Shown: positions 42,819 through 52,614, numbered from the stretch's first letter. The stretch: 64,000 nucleotides of DNA from Corynebacterium felinum (GCF_030408755.1 NZ_CP047209.1:1240001-1304000); one strand, 5' to 3'. The notes: generated from the letters alone by a model not told the origin. Made by a program: numbers and translations.

Positions 42819-43292
42819 TGTTCCTCCTCAAGCTTTAAGGTATTCACAAAGATGTTGACTGAAGATATTTGCTGTTTTTCAGCCATTTTTTGCAGGAGGT
42901 GTAGCGCGAAGAAATATTTTTAAGCAAAATTACATCGATTTTTTAATTTTATTCGAGGGTTCAGGGGTAAATGTGGGTAATGCGTACACCGCAATTGGCC
43001 TCAGTATGTGCTCATAATCTGTGTTTGAGGGGGGATAAGGTGGGATGCGACGGTGTGGTCAGGTAGCACAGTACAGCGTATTCTCAATGGTGACTGTGTG
43101 TGCGCACCGTTTGTTGTGTGCCGGGGCTCAACACCCTTGTGAAGTATTTATGGTGAGCCCTTTTTGTACACATGGTCACAATGGAGGGGCTGGTTTGTGC
43201 AGCGGTGCTTACAGAAGGTGTGCTTTTCAGCAGAATTTTTCATATTTTTGTTGAGAGGGCGTGCCTTAACCACTGCGTGAAAGGATACGAAG
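42819..43292. other. Intergenic gap without recognised gene
   Basis: 474 bp between the divergent surface-protein and HD-protein genes. The left part is AT-rich (near 42915-42955, long A/T runs), consistent with promoters. A 69-codon open frame at 43045 has no similarity, ribosome site or codon pattern that I recognise. Nothing else seen. Confidence 0.5.
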
Positions 43293-43844
43293 GTGAGTGT
43301 TTTATCCCCGCGTCTGATGCGGGCAATTAACGTAGCCAGTGTGGGTCATGATGGGCACTATAGAAAAGCAACAAAAATTCCTTATATAAGTCATCTTTTT
43401 GCGGTGATGCATATTCTCGCCCAGTTTGATGTACATGAAGATCTTCTGATCGCTGCACTGCTTCACGACGTCATCGAAGACCGGCCGGGAACGGTTGATG
43501 TTGAAGCAGAATTCGGCCCCAACGTTGCACGCATTGTTCTTGAGGTGACCAAAGATAGCTCTTTGGATACTTGGCAGAAGCGTGCCGATGATTATCTTGC
43601 AAGACTTGAACAGGCCAGTGATGAGGCGGTGCTTCTTGCGCTTGCTGATAAGTACCACAACCTTCAGAGCATTCTTGCCGATTTTGATGAACACGGTGAC
43701 AAGCTGTGGGAGCGCTTTAATGCCGGAAAACAAGCGCAACAGTGGTGGTATACGAAGATGGGTGAGCTTGTGGCGCGAAAAATGCCCGCGCATCCACTTG
43801 TGGCGGAATTTGCGGGCTTGGTCAAGCAGGTGGTGGTGCTGTGA
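43293..43844 (+). CDS. HD-domain protein, (p)ppGpp hydrolase-like
   Basis: 183 residues covering an HD phosphohydrolase fold similar to the hydrolase half of Rel/SpoT: HDGHYRKATKIPYISHLFAVMHIL near residue 18, LLIAALLHDVIED near 49 (the metal-binding HD pair plus ED), and ALADKYHNLQSI near 110 (the second metal Asp). There is no synthetase domain, so it is a small alarmone hydrolase-like (SAH) candidate or another nucleotidase. GTG 43293 has AAAGGA 9 nt upstream. It stands alone before the convergent ltbR. Confidence 0.85.
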   Translation: MSVLSPRLMRAINVASVGHDGHYRKATKIPYISHLFAVMHILAQFDVHEDLLIAALLHDVIEDRPGTVDVEAEFGPNVARIVLEVTKDSSLDTWQKRADDYLARLEQASDEAVLLALADKYHNLQSILADFDEHGDKLWERFNAGKQAQQWWYTKMGELVARKMPAHPLVAEFAGLVKQVVVL

Positions 43845-43886
43845 ACATGCGCAAGAAAAGTCGCGAAAGCGCCGTGGCCTAGGCTT

Positions 43887-44609
43887 TTAGAGCAAGGCTG
43901 ACAGCGTGAGTGCGGCGTCGATAAGCTCTTTCGACCACTTTGCTGGGGAGGGGCGGAAACGCTCAGCTGGGCCAGAAATGGATAAAGCGGCGACAAAAAG
44001 TCCCTCAGCATCGAAAATGGGGGCAGTAATTGATGCCAATCCTACTTCGCGTTCCGATACTGATTCAGCCCACCCGTTTTCGCGCGCCCGATCCAGGTCT
44101 TCCTGCGTAAACTGCGGATTATCACTCAAGATGCTATCGCGCAGCGCGGGGGAGGAGTAGGCGAGAAAAATTTTGGCGGCACTGCCGGCGGAAAGTGGAA
44201 GTCGGGTGCCCACGGGGACAGTATTTTGCAAACCCGAGGCTGGTTCTTGTGCCGCGATGCATACGCGTGTAGCACCAGCGAGCTGGTAGAGCTGCACAGA
44301 TTCCCCCGTGGTGTCCATGAGTTCAGCCATGATGGGGGTGGCGGCGTCGATAAGTTTTGTGGAACTGCCTGCGCCAAGGCTGGTGAGTACGGCGCCAATC
44401 GTCCACTTGCCCTCGGAGGTTCGCGTCAAAATATGATGCGTTTCAAGCGCGGTGGCAAGTCGATGTGCGGTGGCGCGGGGGAGTTGGGTGGCCTCGCATA
44501 GTTCCGCGAGTGAGCGGGGGTGTTCTGCAACGGTGAGCATGATCAGCACAGCCCGGTCGAGGACCTTAATGCCACTTGTTGGTGCCGATTCTGAATTATT
44601 CTGTCCCAT
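43887..44609 (-). CDS. ltbR: IclR-family regulator LtbR of leucine biosynthesis
   Basis: 240 residues: an N-terminal winged helix (VLDRAVLIMLTVAEHPRSLAELCEATQLPRATAHRLATALE) and a C-terminal IclR effector domain (GTRLPLSAGSAAKIFLAY, WAESVSEREVGLASITAPIFD, AALSISGP). Divergence from leuCD is the arrangement of LtbR in C. glutamicum, where it represses leuB, leuCD and trp genes. On its strand TAGTAT (44621-44616) ends 6 nt before the ATG, and there is no Shine-Dalgarno, so it may be translated from a leaderless mRNA. Confidence 0.93.
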   Translation of the reverse strand: MGQNNSESAPTSGIKVLDRAVLIMLTVAEHPRSLAELCEATQLPRATAHRLATALETHHILTRTSEGKWTIGAVLTSLGAGSSTKLIDAATPIMAELMDTTGESVQLYQLAGATRVCIAAQEPASGLQNTVPVGTRLPLSAGSAAKIFLAYSSPALRDSILSDNPQFTQEDLDRARENGWAESVSEREVGLASITAPIFDAEGLFVAALSISGPAERFRPSPAKWSKELIDAALTLSALL

Positions 44610-44611
44610 GC

Positions 44612-44640
44612 TATGATACTAACATCTCAATTAGTGAGAT
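44612..44640. promoter_or_regulatory. ltbR/leuC divergent promoter and operator
   Basis: TATGAT (44612-44617) is a good -10 for leuC. It overlaps TAGTAT on the minus strand, a -10 for ltbR. Just downstream, ATCTCA / TGAGAT arms (44624-44640, 5-bp spacer) form a palindrome at the expected leuC transcript start, the likely LtbR site. Confidence 0.55.
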
Positions 44641-44681
44641 TCTAATGAGCGACTTTGACAGTAAGTAGGTGACCTTCATCC

Positions 44682-46127
44682 ATGACCAGCCCCGTGGATT
44701 CCGGCAAGAAGTTAACACTGGCCGAAAAAGTATGGCGTGACCACGTAGTAACCAAAGGAAATGGGGACGAGCCCGACCTCATTTTCATCGACTTACAGCT
44801 CCTGCACGAGGTTACCAGCCCGCAAGCCTTCGACGGACTCCGCTTGGCTGGCCGCAGGATGCGCCACCCCGAACTGCACCTCGCCACCGAAGATCACAAC
44901 GTGCCTACCGCAGGCATTAAAAGCGGCAACCTGCTTGAAATTAACGACATGATTTCTCGCACCCAGGTAGGCACTTTGCGCAAAAACTGTGAAGAATTCG
45001 GTGTGCGCATCCACTCCATGGGTGATATCAACCAAGGTATTGTGCACCAAGTAGGACCCCAGCTCGGTGCCACTCAGCCCGGCATGACCATTGTCTGCGG
45101 CGATTCCCACACCTCCACCCACGGGGCATTTGGTGCCATGGCCTTTGGTATTGGCACCTCTGAGGTTGAGCATGTGATGGCTACTCAAACCCTTTCGCTG
45201 AAACCTTTTAAAACCATGGCGATTAACGTCAGCGGCGAATTGCAAGAAGGTGTGACAGCTAAAGATTTGATCTTGGCTATCATCGCGAAAATTGGTACCG
45301 GCGGCGGCCAGGGTCATGTGATTGAATACCGTGGTGAGGCTATTGAAAAGCTCTCCATGGAAGCTCGCATGACTATTTGTAACATGTCGATCGAAGCAGG
45401 TGCCCGCGCGGGCATGATCGCACCGGATCAAACCACCTTTGAGTACATCAAGGGTCGTGAGCTTGCGCCTCAGGGGCAGGATTGGGATGCTGCTGTTGAA
45501 TACTGGAAGACCCTGCCCACCGACGAGGGTGCAGAGTTCGATACCGTTGTTGAGATTGACGGCTCTGCGCTGCGCCCATTTGTTACCTGGGGTACAAACC
45601 CTGGTCAAGGCTTGCCATTAGACGCTGTGATCCCAGACCCAGAGGACTTCACCAACGACAACGACAAGGCAGCTGCCGAAAAAGCGCTGAAATACATGGA
45701 TCTGGTACCAGGCACCCCAATCCGTGAAATCCCTGTGGATACAGTCTTCTTGGGTTCCTGCACGAATGCCCGTATGGAGGATCTGCGCGCCGCCGCCGGT
45801 GTGCTCAAGGGGCGCAAGGTGAAAGAGGGCGTGCGCATGATGGTGGTGCCTTCCACCGCTTTGGTTAAGAAGATGGCGGAGGAAGAAGGGCTGGACAAGA
45901 TCTTTATCGACGCCGGTGCCGACTGGCGTTCAGCTGGCTGCTCCATGTGCTTGGGCATGAACCCCGACCAGCTCGCACCAGGGGAGCGCTCCGCCTCAAC
46001 CTCAAACCGCAACTTTGAAGGTCGTCAGGGGCCGGGTGGTCGCACGCACCTCGTCTCCCCGGAGGTTGCCGCCGCCACCGCTGTGGTTGGGCGTTTTGCC
46101 TCTCCCGCCGATTTGCCCGCAGTGTAG
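44682..46127 (+). CDS. leuC: 3-isopropylmalate dehydratase large subunit
   Basis: 481 residues, aconitase family with a [4Fe-4S] cluster; with LeuD it isomerises 2- to 3-isopropylmalate in leucine synthesis. Motifs: [18 protein letters not shown] near residue 32, [15 protein letters not shown] near 146, [17 protein letters not shown] near 350 and [14 protein letters not shown] near 415, containing the three cluster Cys residues (in GSCTN and CSMC). The ribosome site is weak (AGTAGGTGACC). leuD follows after 18 nt. Confidence 0.98.
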   Translation: MTSPVDSGKKLTLAEKVWRDHVVTKGNGDEPDLIFIDLQLLHEVTSPQAFDGLRLAGRRMRHPELHLATEDHNVPTAGIKSGNLLEINDMISRTQVGTLRKNCEEFGVRIHSMGDINQGIVHQVGPQLGATQPGMTIVCGDSHTSTHGAFGAMAFGIGTSEVEHVMATQTLSLKPFKTMAINVSGELQEGVTAKDLILAIIAKIGTGGGQGHVIEYRGEAIEKLSMEARMTICNMSIEAGARAGMIAPDQTTFEYIKGRELAPQGQDWDAAVEYWKTLPTDEGAEFDTVVEIDGSALRPFVTWGTNPGQGLPLDAVIPDPEDFTNDNDKAAAEKALKYMDLVPGTPIREIPVDTVFLGSCTNARMEDLRAAAGVLKGRKVKEGVRMMVVPSTALVKKMAEEEGLDKIFIDAGADWRSAGCSMCLGMNPDQLAPGERSASTSNRNFEGRQGPGGRTHLVSPEVAAATAVVGRFASPADLPAV

Positions 46128-46145
46128 GAAAGCGAAAGAAAAACC

Positions 46146-46736
46146 ATGGAAAAATTTGTTAAGCACACCGGCATCGCTGTCCCGCTCACTCGTTCTAACG
46201 TGGATACCGACCAAATCATCCCAGCTGTCTATCTCAAGCGTGTGACTCGCACTGGTTTTGAGGATGGCCTGTTTAACAACTGGCGCACCAACGAGCCTGA
46301 CTTCGTGCTCAACCGTGATGTGTACCAAGGTTGTTCGGTGTTGGTGGCCGGTCCTGATTTTGGTACTGGTTCTTCGCGTGAGCATGCCGTGTGGGCGCTG
46401 ATGGACTACGGTTTCAAGGTTGTGTTCTCGTCCCGCTTCGCGGATATTTTCCGCGGCAATTCTGGTAAGGCAGGGTTGTTGGCTGCGTTGATGTCGCAGG
46501 AGAATATTGAGCTTTTGTGGAAGCAGCTGGAGCAAAACCCGGGTGTGGAGGTTACTGTCGATCTTGAGCAACGCATTGCGACGTGCCAAGGCAATGTGTA
46601 CCCGTTTGAGGTTGATGATTACACTCGCTGGCGTTTGATGGAGGGCTTGGATGATATCGGCCTTACGTTGCGCAAAGAAGAAGAGATTGCAGCTTTTGAA
46701 TCACAGCGCCCCAGCTTCAAGCCGAAGACTTTTTAA
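46146..46736 (+). CDS. leuD: 3-isopropylmalate dehydratase small subunit
   Basis: 196 residues, normal length. Motifs: [26 protein letters not shown] near residue 18, [17 protein letters not shown] near 73 (swivelling domain signature), and [15 protein letters not shown] near 100. GAAAGCGAAAGAAAAACC precedes the ATG. It forms the LeuCD heterodimer in the cytoplasm, under LtbR control. Confidence 0.98.
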   Translation: MEKFVKHTGIAVPLTRSNVDTDQIIPAVYLKRVTRTGFEDGLFNNWRTNEPDFVLNRDVYQGCSVLVAGPDFGTGSSREHAVWALMDYGFKVVFSSRFADIFRGNSGKAGLLAALMSQENIELLWKQLEQNPGVEVTVDLEQRIATCQGNVYPFEVDDYTRWRLMEGLDDIGLTLRKEEEIAAFESQRPSFKPKTF

Positions 46737-46760
46737 AGCACATAGAGTGTAAGTATTGGC

Positions 46761-46788
46761 AAGCCCCGCAGCTTTCTATGCGGGGCTT
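46761..46788 (+). terminator. Hairpin terminator after leuD
   Basis: AAGCCCCGCA pairs with TGCGGGGCTT (10 bp, 8-nt loop) 24 nt after the stop. The U-tract is short (TTG), so efficiency is uncertain. Confidence 0.6.
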
Positions 46789-47201
46789 GTCGACGTCGTG
46801 GACATGTGCACCTGTGAAGAGCCTGGTCTGGACTAACTTTGTTTAAACGATGCAGTTTTCTGAAACAACAGTGGGGTTCACTGTGCTGTGCGTGTAGGAA
46901 GCCTACGAGAAAGGGGCATGGTGAGGGAGTAAAGCGTGCAGGAAATAGGGAGAATGATCTCGTTGGGCACTTCATGTTGCGGCCAAACACAATCAAACAT
47001 TGTTTAACAATTCTGGTGTTTGTGGCTTTTGGGCACGTATGTATGTACTGAAAATGCGTGGTTATGTGGGGTGATCGGGGGTGATGGGTGGCTGTGTGGT
47101 GGTGACAACGGAGACCAATTGCTTTAAGCTACCTCTGTTGGAAAACGTCTGATTGTTTTTGTTTCTTGTGCTGAAAGTGTTGGGGAAAGGTCGAAAGTGT
47201 C
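46789..47201. other. Intergenic gap without recognised gene
   Basis: 413 bp between the leuD hairpin and the next gene. A 70-codon frame at 46839 (Cys- and Lys-rich) lacks a convincing start context and is not called. The right end presumably holds the promoter of the secreted-protein gene. Nothing else seen. Confidence 0.5.
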
Positions 47202-48191
47202 ATGAAAAAAGTCACCACGTCGGTTCTTGCTGGTGCGTTGAGCCTCGTGTGCGTGCACGCAGGGGTTCAGGTTGCGCAGGCGGCTACGGTTCATCCGGTT
47301 GTTGATTCGGCCTGCCACGTTTCGCTGGAAGAATCGGAAAAGGCACTAGTGGTGGATTCTTTAGTTGCTGAGCAAGAGTTTTTCATGGGGCGTAGCTGGG
47401 GAGCCGGGGCGATTTTAGTGCAGATCGAAAAAGAGCTGCGTGATCTTAATGGGGGAGCAACTCCTGCTGATTTTGCCAAAGCCCCTTCCTTGAAGTCCTT
47501 TATCGCGGCGTATAAGGCACATATTGCCAACTTTGATGACACGCAAGTACTGCGTTTGATGCGTGACTCCGCACAGTCTGAACAGGTACGGGCAGCTAGT
47601 GATGAGCAGCTGCTTGCCGCTTTCTATTTCCCCGTGCTTTATGGCGGTGCGGCAGCGGTTGAGGATGCGCCTAGCCATGAGCAGCTACGCAACCAGGCGA
47701 AAAAGTACCGCGATGCTGGTGTGAGCGTGCCTGCCAGCCAGTCCGGCCCGAAGGAAGTTGCTCTACGCAAGCTTGACCAGATACGTGCAGATGCACTGCT
47801 TTCCCCTTCGGAGTTGTTGGCGAAGGAAGGGGTAGCGAATGCTGCACTTGCAGCTTTTCGCATTAAACAGGAGCAAACTGATCGTCGTCTGGCCCATGAT
47901 CTGGTGTTGGAAGATCTGCGCGAAGCGTGTGTGAAAAATCAGCACAGCACGGTTGATATGAAAAAGCTGTTTGATTCCTATGCTGTGGTGCCTGATTCTT
48001 CAACGGCAACGATGCAGCAAGTCCCAAGCGTATCGACGCCAGAACAGAACCCACCAAGTGTCCAGGTTGCACCCGCACAAGGTTCGTCACTGGGCTTTGG
48101 AGCTATTTTTGCCATGGTGATTGCGGCACTGGCGGGTATTGGTGGAGTAATTGCTGCGGCGCTGAACATGAAGCAGTTCCTTCCCCGCTAA
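47202..48191 (+). CDS. Secreted protein with C-terminal membrane anchor, unknown function
   Basis: 329 residues: a signal peptide (TTSVLAGALSLVCVHAGVQVAQAA), a mostly helical acidic body rich in Ala, Glu, Lys and Gln, a short Pro/Ser/Gln linker (about 270-292), and a C-terminal membrane segment (LGFGAIFAMVIAALAGIGGVIAAAL) with KQFLPR at the end. This layout, with a C-terminal segment of the AGIGGV type, is common among corynebacterial exported proteins; I do not recognise a functional family. There are two body cysteines (after the signal peptide, and near 245), which could form a disulphide. GGGGAAAGG precedes the ATG at 47202. Confidence 0.8.
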   Translation: MKKVTTSVLAGALSLVCVHAGVQVAQAATVHPVVDSACHVSLEESEKALVVDSLVAEQEFFMGRSWGAGAILVQIEKELRDLNGGATPADFAKAPSLKSFIAAYKAHIANFDDTQVLRLMRDSAQSEQVRAASDEQLLAAFYFPVLYGGAAAVEDAPSHEQLRNQAKKYRDAGVSVPASQSGPKEVALRKLDQIRADALLSPSELLAKEGVANAALAAFRIKQEQTDRRLAHDLVLEDLREACVKNQHSTVDMKKLFDSYAVVPDSSTATMQQVPSVSTPEQNPPSVQVAPAQGSSLGFGAIFAMVIAALAGIGGVIAAALNMKQFLPR

Positions 48192-49085
48192 AGCGTTCGA
48201 GATTACTATCGCGGTCGATATTTCCTCTTTGTGTAGCGTGCAGGGTGTTGCTGTGAATCAAGGTGCGGGCGACTGATTGGGGGCCGCTGGGAAGTCTTCC
48301 TCAAGCCGTTGACTCGAGGGAGGTTTTCTCTTCTACGAAAAGGGAATGGGGTGTGGTGGGTGGAAGCGTGGTACAAAGTGTGCGGGATATGTCATGGTTT
48401 GTGATCATAACTGCCTGTGTACTTGAGCTTCTGCCACCAGAGATATCTCTTTAGTTGCCACTTCTGCATTGGTAGCGCTTTTCCTGGGGTGTTGAGAGGG
48501 CATTACATTGATAAGTAAAATAATGATTCGACATAGAGCAAGTGCTATCTGTAAAACCGCAGGTCAATTTTTCGCACGTTTGCTGAAAGTCGAATCAGTA
48601 TTTTTGAATTAATCCTTGCGCATTTATAGGTTCATCGTGTTGGGGTGTGTATCGAATGTCTTCGCCCAACGCCAGTCGCCTCGTCCACTCCCAAGCGGTC
48701 GTTTTTTGCGGGTGCACTCTCCTGATAAACAACGGTTAGAGTTTCAGCGCAAGGGGTCAGAATTGACCAGCGGTTTTCTAGGTAGCAGGTGCTCTATCTC
48801 TAACTGATAGTTTGCTTAAGATTTTTTCCTTCTCATTTCAGGCATTTTCGGGGTGGCCAGCATGTCCAGTCTCGTGGAAAACACTGTGGCGAAGAAGCTG
48901 CGCCATTGATGCTGGGAAACGAGAAGACGCCAAAGCTTGTGCACGCGTTCGATTCCCGGTGGCTGTAAACCACTTTAAAGGCAACAGCTTGGATTCAGAT
49001 TCACTAGCCAAGCAATGCAGAGCTATGTGGTGATAGGTGGAAAGCCCTCTTATAGCTGGAAGTTGGGTGAAGCCGTGTGGGTAGA
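48192..49085. other. 894-bp gene-poor region containing repeat copy B
   Basis: Several frames of 60-75 codons occur (48263, 48616, 48812) but none has a ribosome site, codon pattern or similarity that supports it. A T-arm-like GTTCGATTCCCGG at 48947-48959 lacks the rest of a tRNA. The 75-bp repeat at 48735 is the only structured element seen. It may be decayed accessory DNA. Confidence 0.5.
48735..48809. repeat. 75-bp intergenic structured repeat, copy B
   Basis: Partner of the copy at 36486. The outer GTTAGAG / CTCTAAC and inner AGCGC / GTGCT pairings are exactly kept, while the central hairpin has changed sequence and register (GGTC / GACC around AGAATT). The last 38 bases (AATTGACC to CTGATA) differ at only 5 positions. 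Function and orientation are unknown. Confidence 0.8.
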
Positions 49086-50042
49086 TTACTGGCTGACTGT
49101 GTTTTTGGCCGCAAGGACAGCAGCAGCGGATGCCACATAATCAATGCCAACAAGCTGGCGGTTGTTAAAGCCCAACAACCAGCAGCTGCCTTTGAATACT
49201 TCGATGACCCCGGCGTCGGCAAGCGCTGGGCACAACTGCTGCAGAAATGTTCGGATCAACTTTCCGCGCGCTACCACCACATGTGTTCCCGGAACATCGG
49301 TAAGTGAACGGATCAGCTGTGCAAAATCAGCCTGGGGTAAATCCTCAACAGCAATGCCGAAAGTTGCCACCTTAATCCCCAACCATTGGGCCAAAGGGGT
49401 AGCAGTCGCCACACAGGCATGTTCAGAAAGTGAATGAACACTTTGTGGATGAAACGGTGCAAGCATACGCGCCAGCTGCGTAGCCTTCGTCAACGTCGCC
49501 TGACTTTCCTTGCCTGTCTGCCGCACAAGGACGATCCGGCTAGTTTCGCCCCGCTGAATCTGCGCATCAGCAGCCCGCAGCGTGGTGTGATCAAGCGTGT
49601 AGGAAAGAGTAGCCACAGCCGCATCAAAGCCCAGCCAGGAAATAGTATCTACCTCACTATTAGCGATAAAGCTACCCCCAATAACCTCAGCAAGCCAGTA
49701 ATACACCACTTTCGTTTTCCCACCCATCGGATAGGTCACTTTCGGCAATAGCTTGGTTAAACGCACATGAAAGCCGGTTTCTTCCAAAATCTCCCGCGCA
49801 GCAGTCGCGGGCAAAGACTCACCGGGATCCACCTTGCCTTTTGCCAGCGACCAGTCGTCATAATGCGGGCGATGAATACAGGCATACTCCACGTCACCGT
49901 GCTGATTTCGCCGCCACAGAACCGCCCCAGCAGCAAAGACAGGGCGGGTGAAGTCCTCAGCGGGAGCAGCCGGAATTTTCTCGAAAGTAGCCACAAGAGC
50001 ACCAGTGACATTCGACTGGTGGGCAGGAGGAAAGTTAGTCAC
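49086..50042 (-). CDS. NUDIX hydrolase with degenerate histidine-phosphatase-like domain
   Basis: 318 residues as called. The N-terminal NUDIX domain has the full box GKVDPGESLPATAAREILEETG, so it hydrolyses a nucleoside diphosphate derivative. The C-terminal half aligns in layout with the histidine-phosphatase domain of mycobacterial MutT1, but the RHG motif reads RQTGKES and the later catalytic His position reads ARGKLIR, so phosphatase activity is probably lost. GTG 50042 is chosen because family proteins start near VTNFPP; the frame extends to ATG 50150, adding a hydrophobic Cys-rich stretch of doubtful reality. It lies divergent from gpsA, in the position of the corynebacterial leuD-gpsA NUDIX gene. 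Confidence 0.85.
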   Translation of the reverse strand: MTNFPPAHQSNVTGALVATFEKIPAAPAEDFTRPVFAAGAVLWRRNQHGDVEYACIHRPHYDDWSLAKGKVDPGESLPATAAREILEETGFHVRLTKLLPKVTYPMGGKTKVVYYWLAEVIGGSFIANSEVDTISWLGFDAAVATLSYTLDHTTLRAADAQIQRGETSRIVLVRQTGKESQATLTKATQLARMLAPFHPQSVHSLSEHACVATATPLAQWLGIKVATFGIAVEDLPQADFAQLIRSLTDVPGTHVVVARGKLIRTFLQQLCPALADAGVIEVFKGSCWLLGFNNRQLVGIDYVASAAAVLAAKNTVSQ

Positions 50043-50299
50043 GAAAACACGGCTTTCATACTCGGGAAAGATACAACAAAGGACAAAGGAGGAAAACACA
50101 CAGCACTGCAGAAGTATGTTTGCTCGGTGAGGGGGAGGAAACCGCCACACGGGTTTCGGTGAACGAACTAGAGTGAAGAGAGTGCGCAGTATTCATTCCT
50201 CAAAACTAAATGTAGGCGAATTAGGCGCGCTTAGCACTTCGGTATTGTAGGAAAGAACTGAAGATTAAGACAACGATTCATAAATGACAAGGAGTGGCA

Positions 50300-51313
50300 G
50301 TGCTCAAGATCGCGGTAATGGGTGCCGGAAGCTGGGGAACCACAGTGGCGAAAGTCTTTGCCGACGCCGGAAACAACGTCACACTATGGGCGCGGCGCAC
50401 ACAGGTAGCTGAGCATATCAACACCTTCCACCGCAACCCCGACTACCTCTCCGATATCGAACTGCCCCATAATCTATATGCCACCGACAATGCCCAAGAA
50501 GCACTATCGGGGGCATCTATTGTGGTCTTAGCCGTCCCGAGCCAAACCTTGCGGGCCAACCTTAAACACTGGACCCCCCTGATTCCCGCGGACGCTATAG
50601 TTGTGTCGCTGGCTAAAGGCGTGGAAAAAGGCACCTTCTTGCGCATGAGTGAAGTCATCGCCGAAGTGACAGGGCTGCCGAAATCCTCCATTGCGGTGCT
50701 CACCGGGCCAAACTTAGCCAGGGAAGTGGCCCTTGAACAACCTGCCGCCACCGTTATTGCATGCGAAGATGAACAGCGCGCCCAAGTAGTCCAACACGCA
50801 TTAGCTGCACCCTATTTCCGCCCCTACACCAATACCGATGTGATTGGTTGTGAAATTTCCGGCGCCTGCAAAAACGTGATCGCCCTTGCCTGCGGCATGG
50901 CGGCAGGCCGAGGCTTAGGCGAAAATACCCTCGCCACCTTGATCACCAGGGGGCTTGCCGAAACCACAAGACTGGGCATGGCCATGGGTGCCCAACAGCA
51001 ATCCTTCGCCGGGCTTGCCGGCTTAGGTGATTTAGTTGCAACCTGTTCATCACCACTGTCGCGCAACCGCTCCTTTGGTGCGCGCCTTGGTCAAGGTGGA
51101 ACGCTAGAAGAAGCAAAAGCAGCCACCCATGGGCAAGTGGCAGAAGGTGTAAGCTCTTCAGCCGCAGTATTCGAACTGGCGACGAAAATGGGTGTCGAAA
51201 TGCCCATTACTCAAGCAGTGTATGCAGTCTGCCATGAAGGCATGGCCGTAGATGATATGGTTTCAGCGCTGATGGGGCGTTCGAAAAAAAGCGAACAAGA
51301 ACAACGCCACTAA
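50300..51313 (+). CDS. gpsA: Glycerol-3-phosphate dehydrogenase (NAD(P)+)
   Basis: 337 residues. It reduces dihydroxyacetone phosphate to sn-glycerol-3-phosphate for phospholipid synthesis. The Rossmann motif [14 protein letters not shown] is at residue 8; SLAKGVE is near 103; the run [17 protein letters not shown] is near 135; the catalytic Lys is in [25 protein letters not shown] near 190; and [11 protein letters not shown] is near 250. GTG 50300 sits 6 nt after AAGGAG; GTG 50294 is too close to that site. Confidence 0.95.
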   Translation: MLKIAVMGAGSWGTTVAKVFADAGNNVTLWARRTQVAEHINTFHRNPDYLSDIELPHNLYATDNAQEALSGASIVVLAVPSQTLRANLKHWTPLIPADAIVVSLAKGVEKGTFLRMSEVIAEVTGLPKSSIAVLTGPNLAREVALEQPAATVIACEDEQRAQVVQHALAAPYFRPYTNTDVIGCEISGACKNVIALACGMAAGRGLGENTLATLITRGLAETTRLGMAMGAQQQSFAGLAGLGDLVATCSSPLSRNRSFGARLGQGGTLEEAKAATHGQVAEGVSSSAAVFELATKMGVEMPITQAVYAVCHEGMAVDDMVSALMGRSKKSEQEQRH

Positions 51314-51437
51314 GCACAATCGGTACCCGTGGTGCAATCATGCCGTGGTTTAAAGCCGTGTAGCTAATGGTGCTGATTGAGAAACACAAGCCGTGCTTTC
51401 GTGGGAATGATTCGGAAAAAGGGTAGAGTATCTATTC

Positions 51438-52511
51438 GTGACTTCTACTGATTCCCGCATTAAAATCGCCGTCGTCTATGGTGGCCGTAGCTCCGAACAC
51501 TCCGTCTCCTGCGTATCCGCAGGCGCGGTTATGGCACACCTCGATCCTGAGCGCTACGAAGTATTCCCCATCGGAATTACCCACTCCGGCACCTGGACTG
51601 TCGGCGAATCCGACGTCGACAAGCTGCGCACCATCGATCGCGTCATGCCGGAAGTGGAATTTAAAAAAGAAGTACACCTAAGCGTCGACCCTGCCCACAA
51701 GGGCGAATTCCGCTACGCCGACGGCACACTCTATGCCCATGTGGATGTTATTTTCCCAGTACTACACGGCCTGTATGGCGAAGACGGCACCATTCAGGGA
51801 CTCTTCGAGCTTTCCGGCGTGAAGTATGTTGGCACCGGTGTGTTATCGTCCGCCTGCGGCATGGACAAGGAATACACCAAGAAACTCCTCGCCGCCGAAG
51901 GGCTACCCGTGGGCAAAGAAGTAATTGTGCGGGGTGAGGAATCGCTCAGCGATGCAGACCGCGCCCTGTTAGGCCTGCCCGTCTTTGTTAAACCTGCCCG
52001 TGGCGGTTCCTCCATCGGCATTTCGCGCGTCACCAGCTGGGATGAGCTCGACGCCGCACTGGCAATGGCGCGGGAATACGATTCCAAGGTGATCGTGGAA
52101 GCTGAAATTGTCGGTTCGGAAGTGGAATGCGGTGTCCTGCAGCGTCCTGACGGCAGCCTGGTTGCCAGCGTGCCAGCCCAGCTCGTCGACACCAATTCTG
52201 GTGACGAAGGCTTCTACGGCTTCGAAACCAAATACCTCGACGATGTTGTCACCGCGCACATCCCAGCGCCGCTGCCGGAAGAAACAACCGCACTGATCCA
52301 GTCGCTGTCCTTAGAAGCCTTCCAAGCATTAAACTGCAGCGGTCTTGCACGCGTCGATTTCTTCGTAACCACCCACGGCCCCGTGCTTAACGAAGTCAAC
52401 ACCATGCCAGGCTTTACCCCTATCTCCATGTACCCTCAGGTTTTCGCCGCCAGTGGCATCGGCTATGAAGAACTGCTCAACACGCTCATCGAGCAGGCTC
52501 TCGCACACTAA
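51438..52511 (+). CDS. ddl: D-alanine--D-alanine ligase
   Basis: 357-residue ATP-grasp ligase making D-Ala-D-Ala for peptidoglycan. Motifs: VVYGGRSSEHSVSCVSA near residue 10 (with the Glu that binds the first D-Ala), FPVLHGLYGEDGTIQGL near 100, the run FVKPARGGSSIGISRV near 177, ARVDFF near 305 and LNEVNTMPGFTPISMYP near 318. GTG 51438 follows AGGGTAGAG at a rather long distance. It is convergent with the DUF3515 gene. Confidence 0.97.
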   Translation: MTSTDSRIKIAVVYGGRSSEHSVSCVSAGAVMAHLDPERYEVFPIGITHSGTWTVGESDVDKLRTIDRVMPEVEFKKEVHLSVDPAHKGEFRYADGTLYAHVDVIFPVLHGLYGEDGTIQGLFELSGVKYVGTGVLSSACGMDKEYTKKLLAAEGLPVGKEVIVRGEESLSDADRALLGLPVFVKPARGGSSIGISRVTSWDELDAALAMAREYDSKVIVEAEIVGSEVECGVLQRPDGSLVASVPAQLVDTNSGDEGFYGFETKYLDDVVTAHIPAPLPEETTALIQSLSLEAFQALNCSGLARVDFFVTTHGPVLNEVNTMPGFTPISMYPQVFAASGIGYEELLNTLIEQALAH

Positions 52512-52539
52512 AAGCTCACACCGTGAGCCAGTTGCATTA

Positions 52540-52581
52540 AGCCCTTGTTCTCTTCAGTCCTAACCGAAGAGCGCAAGGGCT
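52540..52581. terminator. Hairpin between convergent ddl and DUF3515 genes
   Basis: AGCCCTTGTTCTCTTC pairs with GAAGAGCGCAAGGGCT (14 of 16) around a 10-nt loop, 28 nt after ddl and 33 nt after the opposing gene. There is no strong U-tract. Confidence 0.6.
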
Positions 52582-52614
52582 CTCATTCTGCAGTCTAAGC
52601 GCTGTGAACTGGTG

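Noticed and set aside
43045..43254. 69-codon frame before the HD protein
   Set aside because: No ribosome site, no similarity, many Cys and rare-codon runs; treated as intergenic.
48616..48807. 63-codon frame overlapping repeat copy B
   Set aside because: Most of its 3' third is the repeat sequence, and no coding signal is seen; the repeat copy at 36486 has no matching frame context.
48900..48970. Possible tRNA remnant (GTTCGATTCCCGG T-arm-like)
   Set aside because: No acceptor partner, D arm or anticodon arm can be placed around it.
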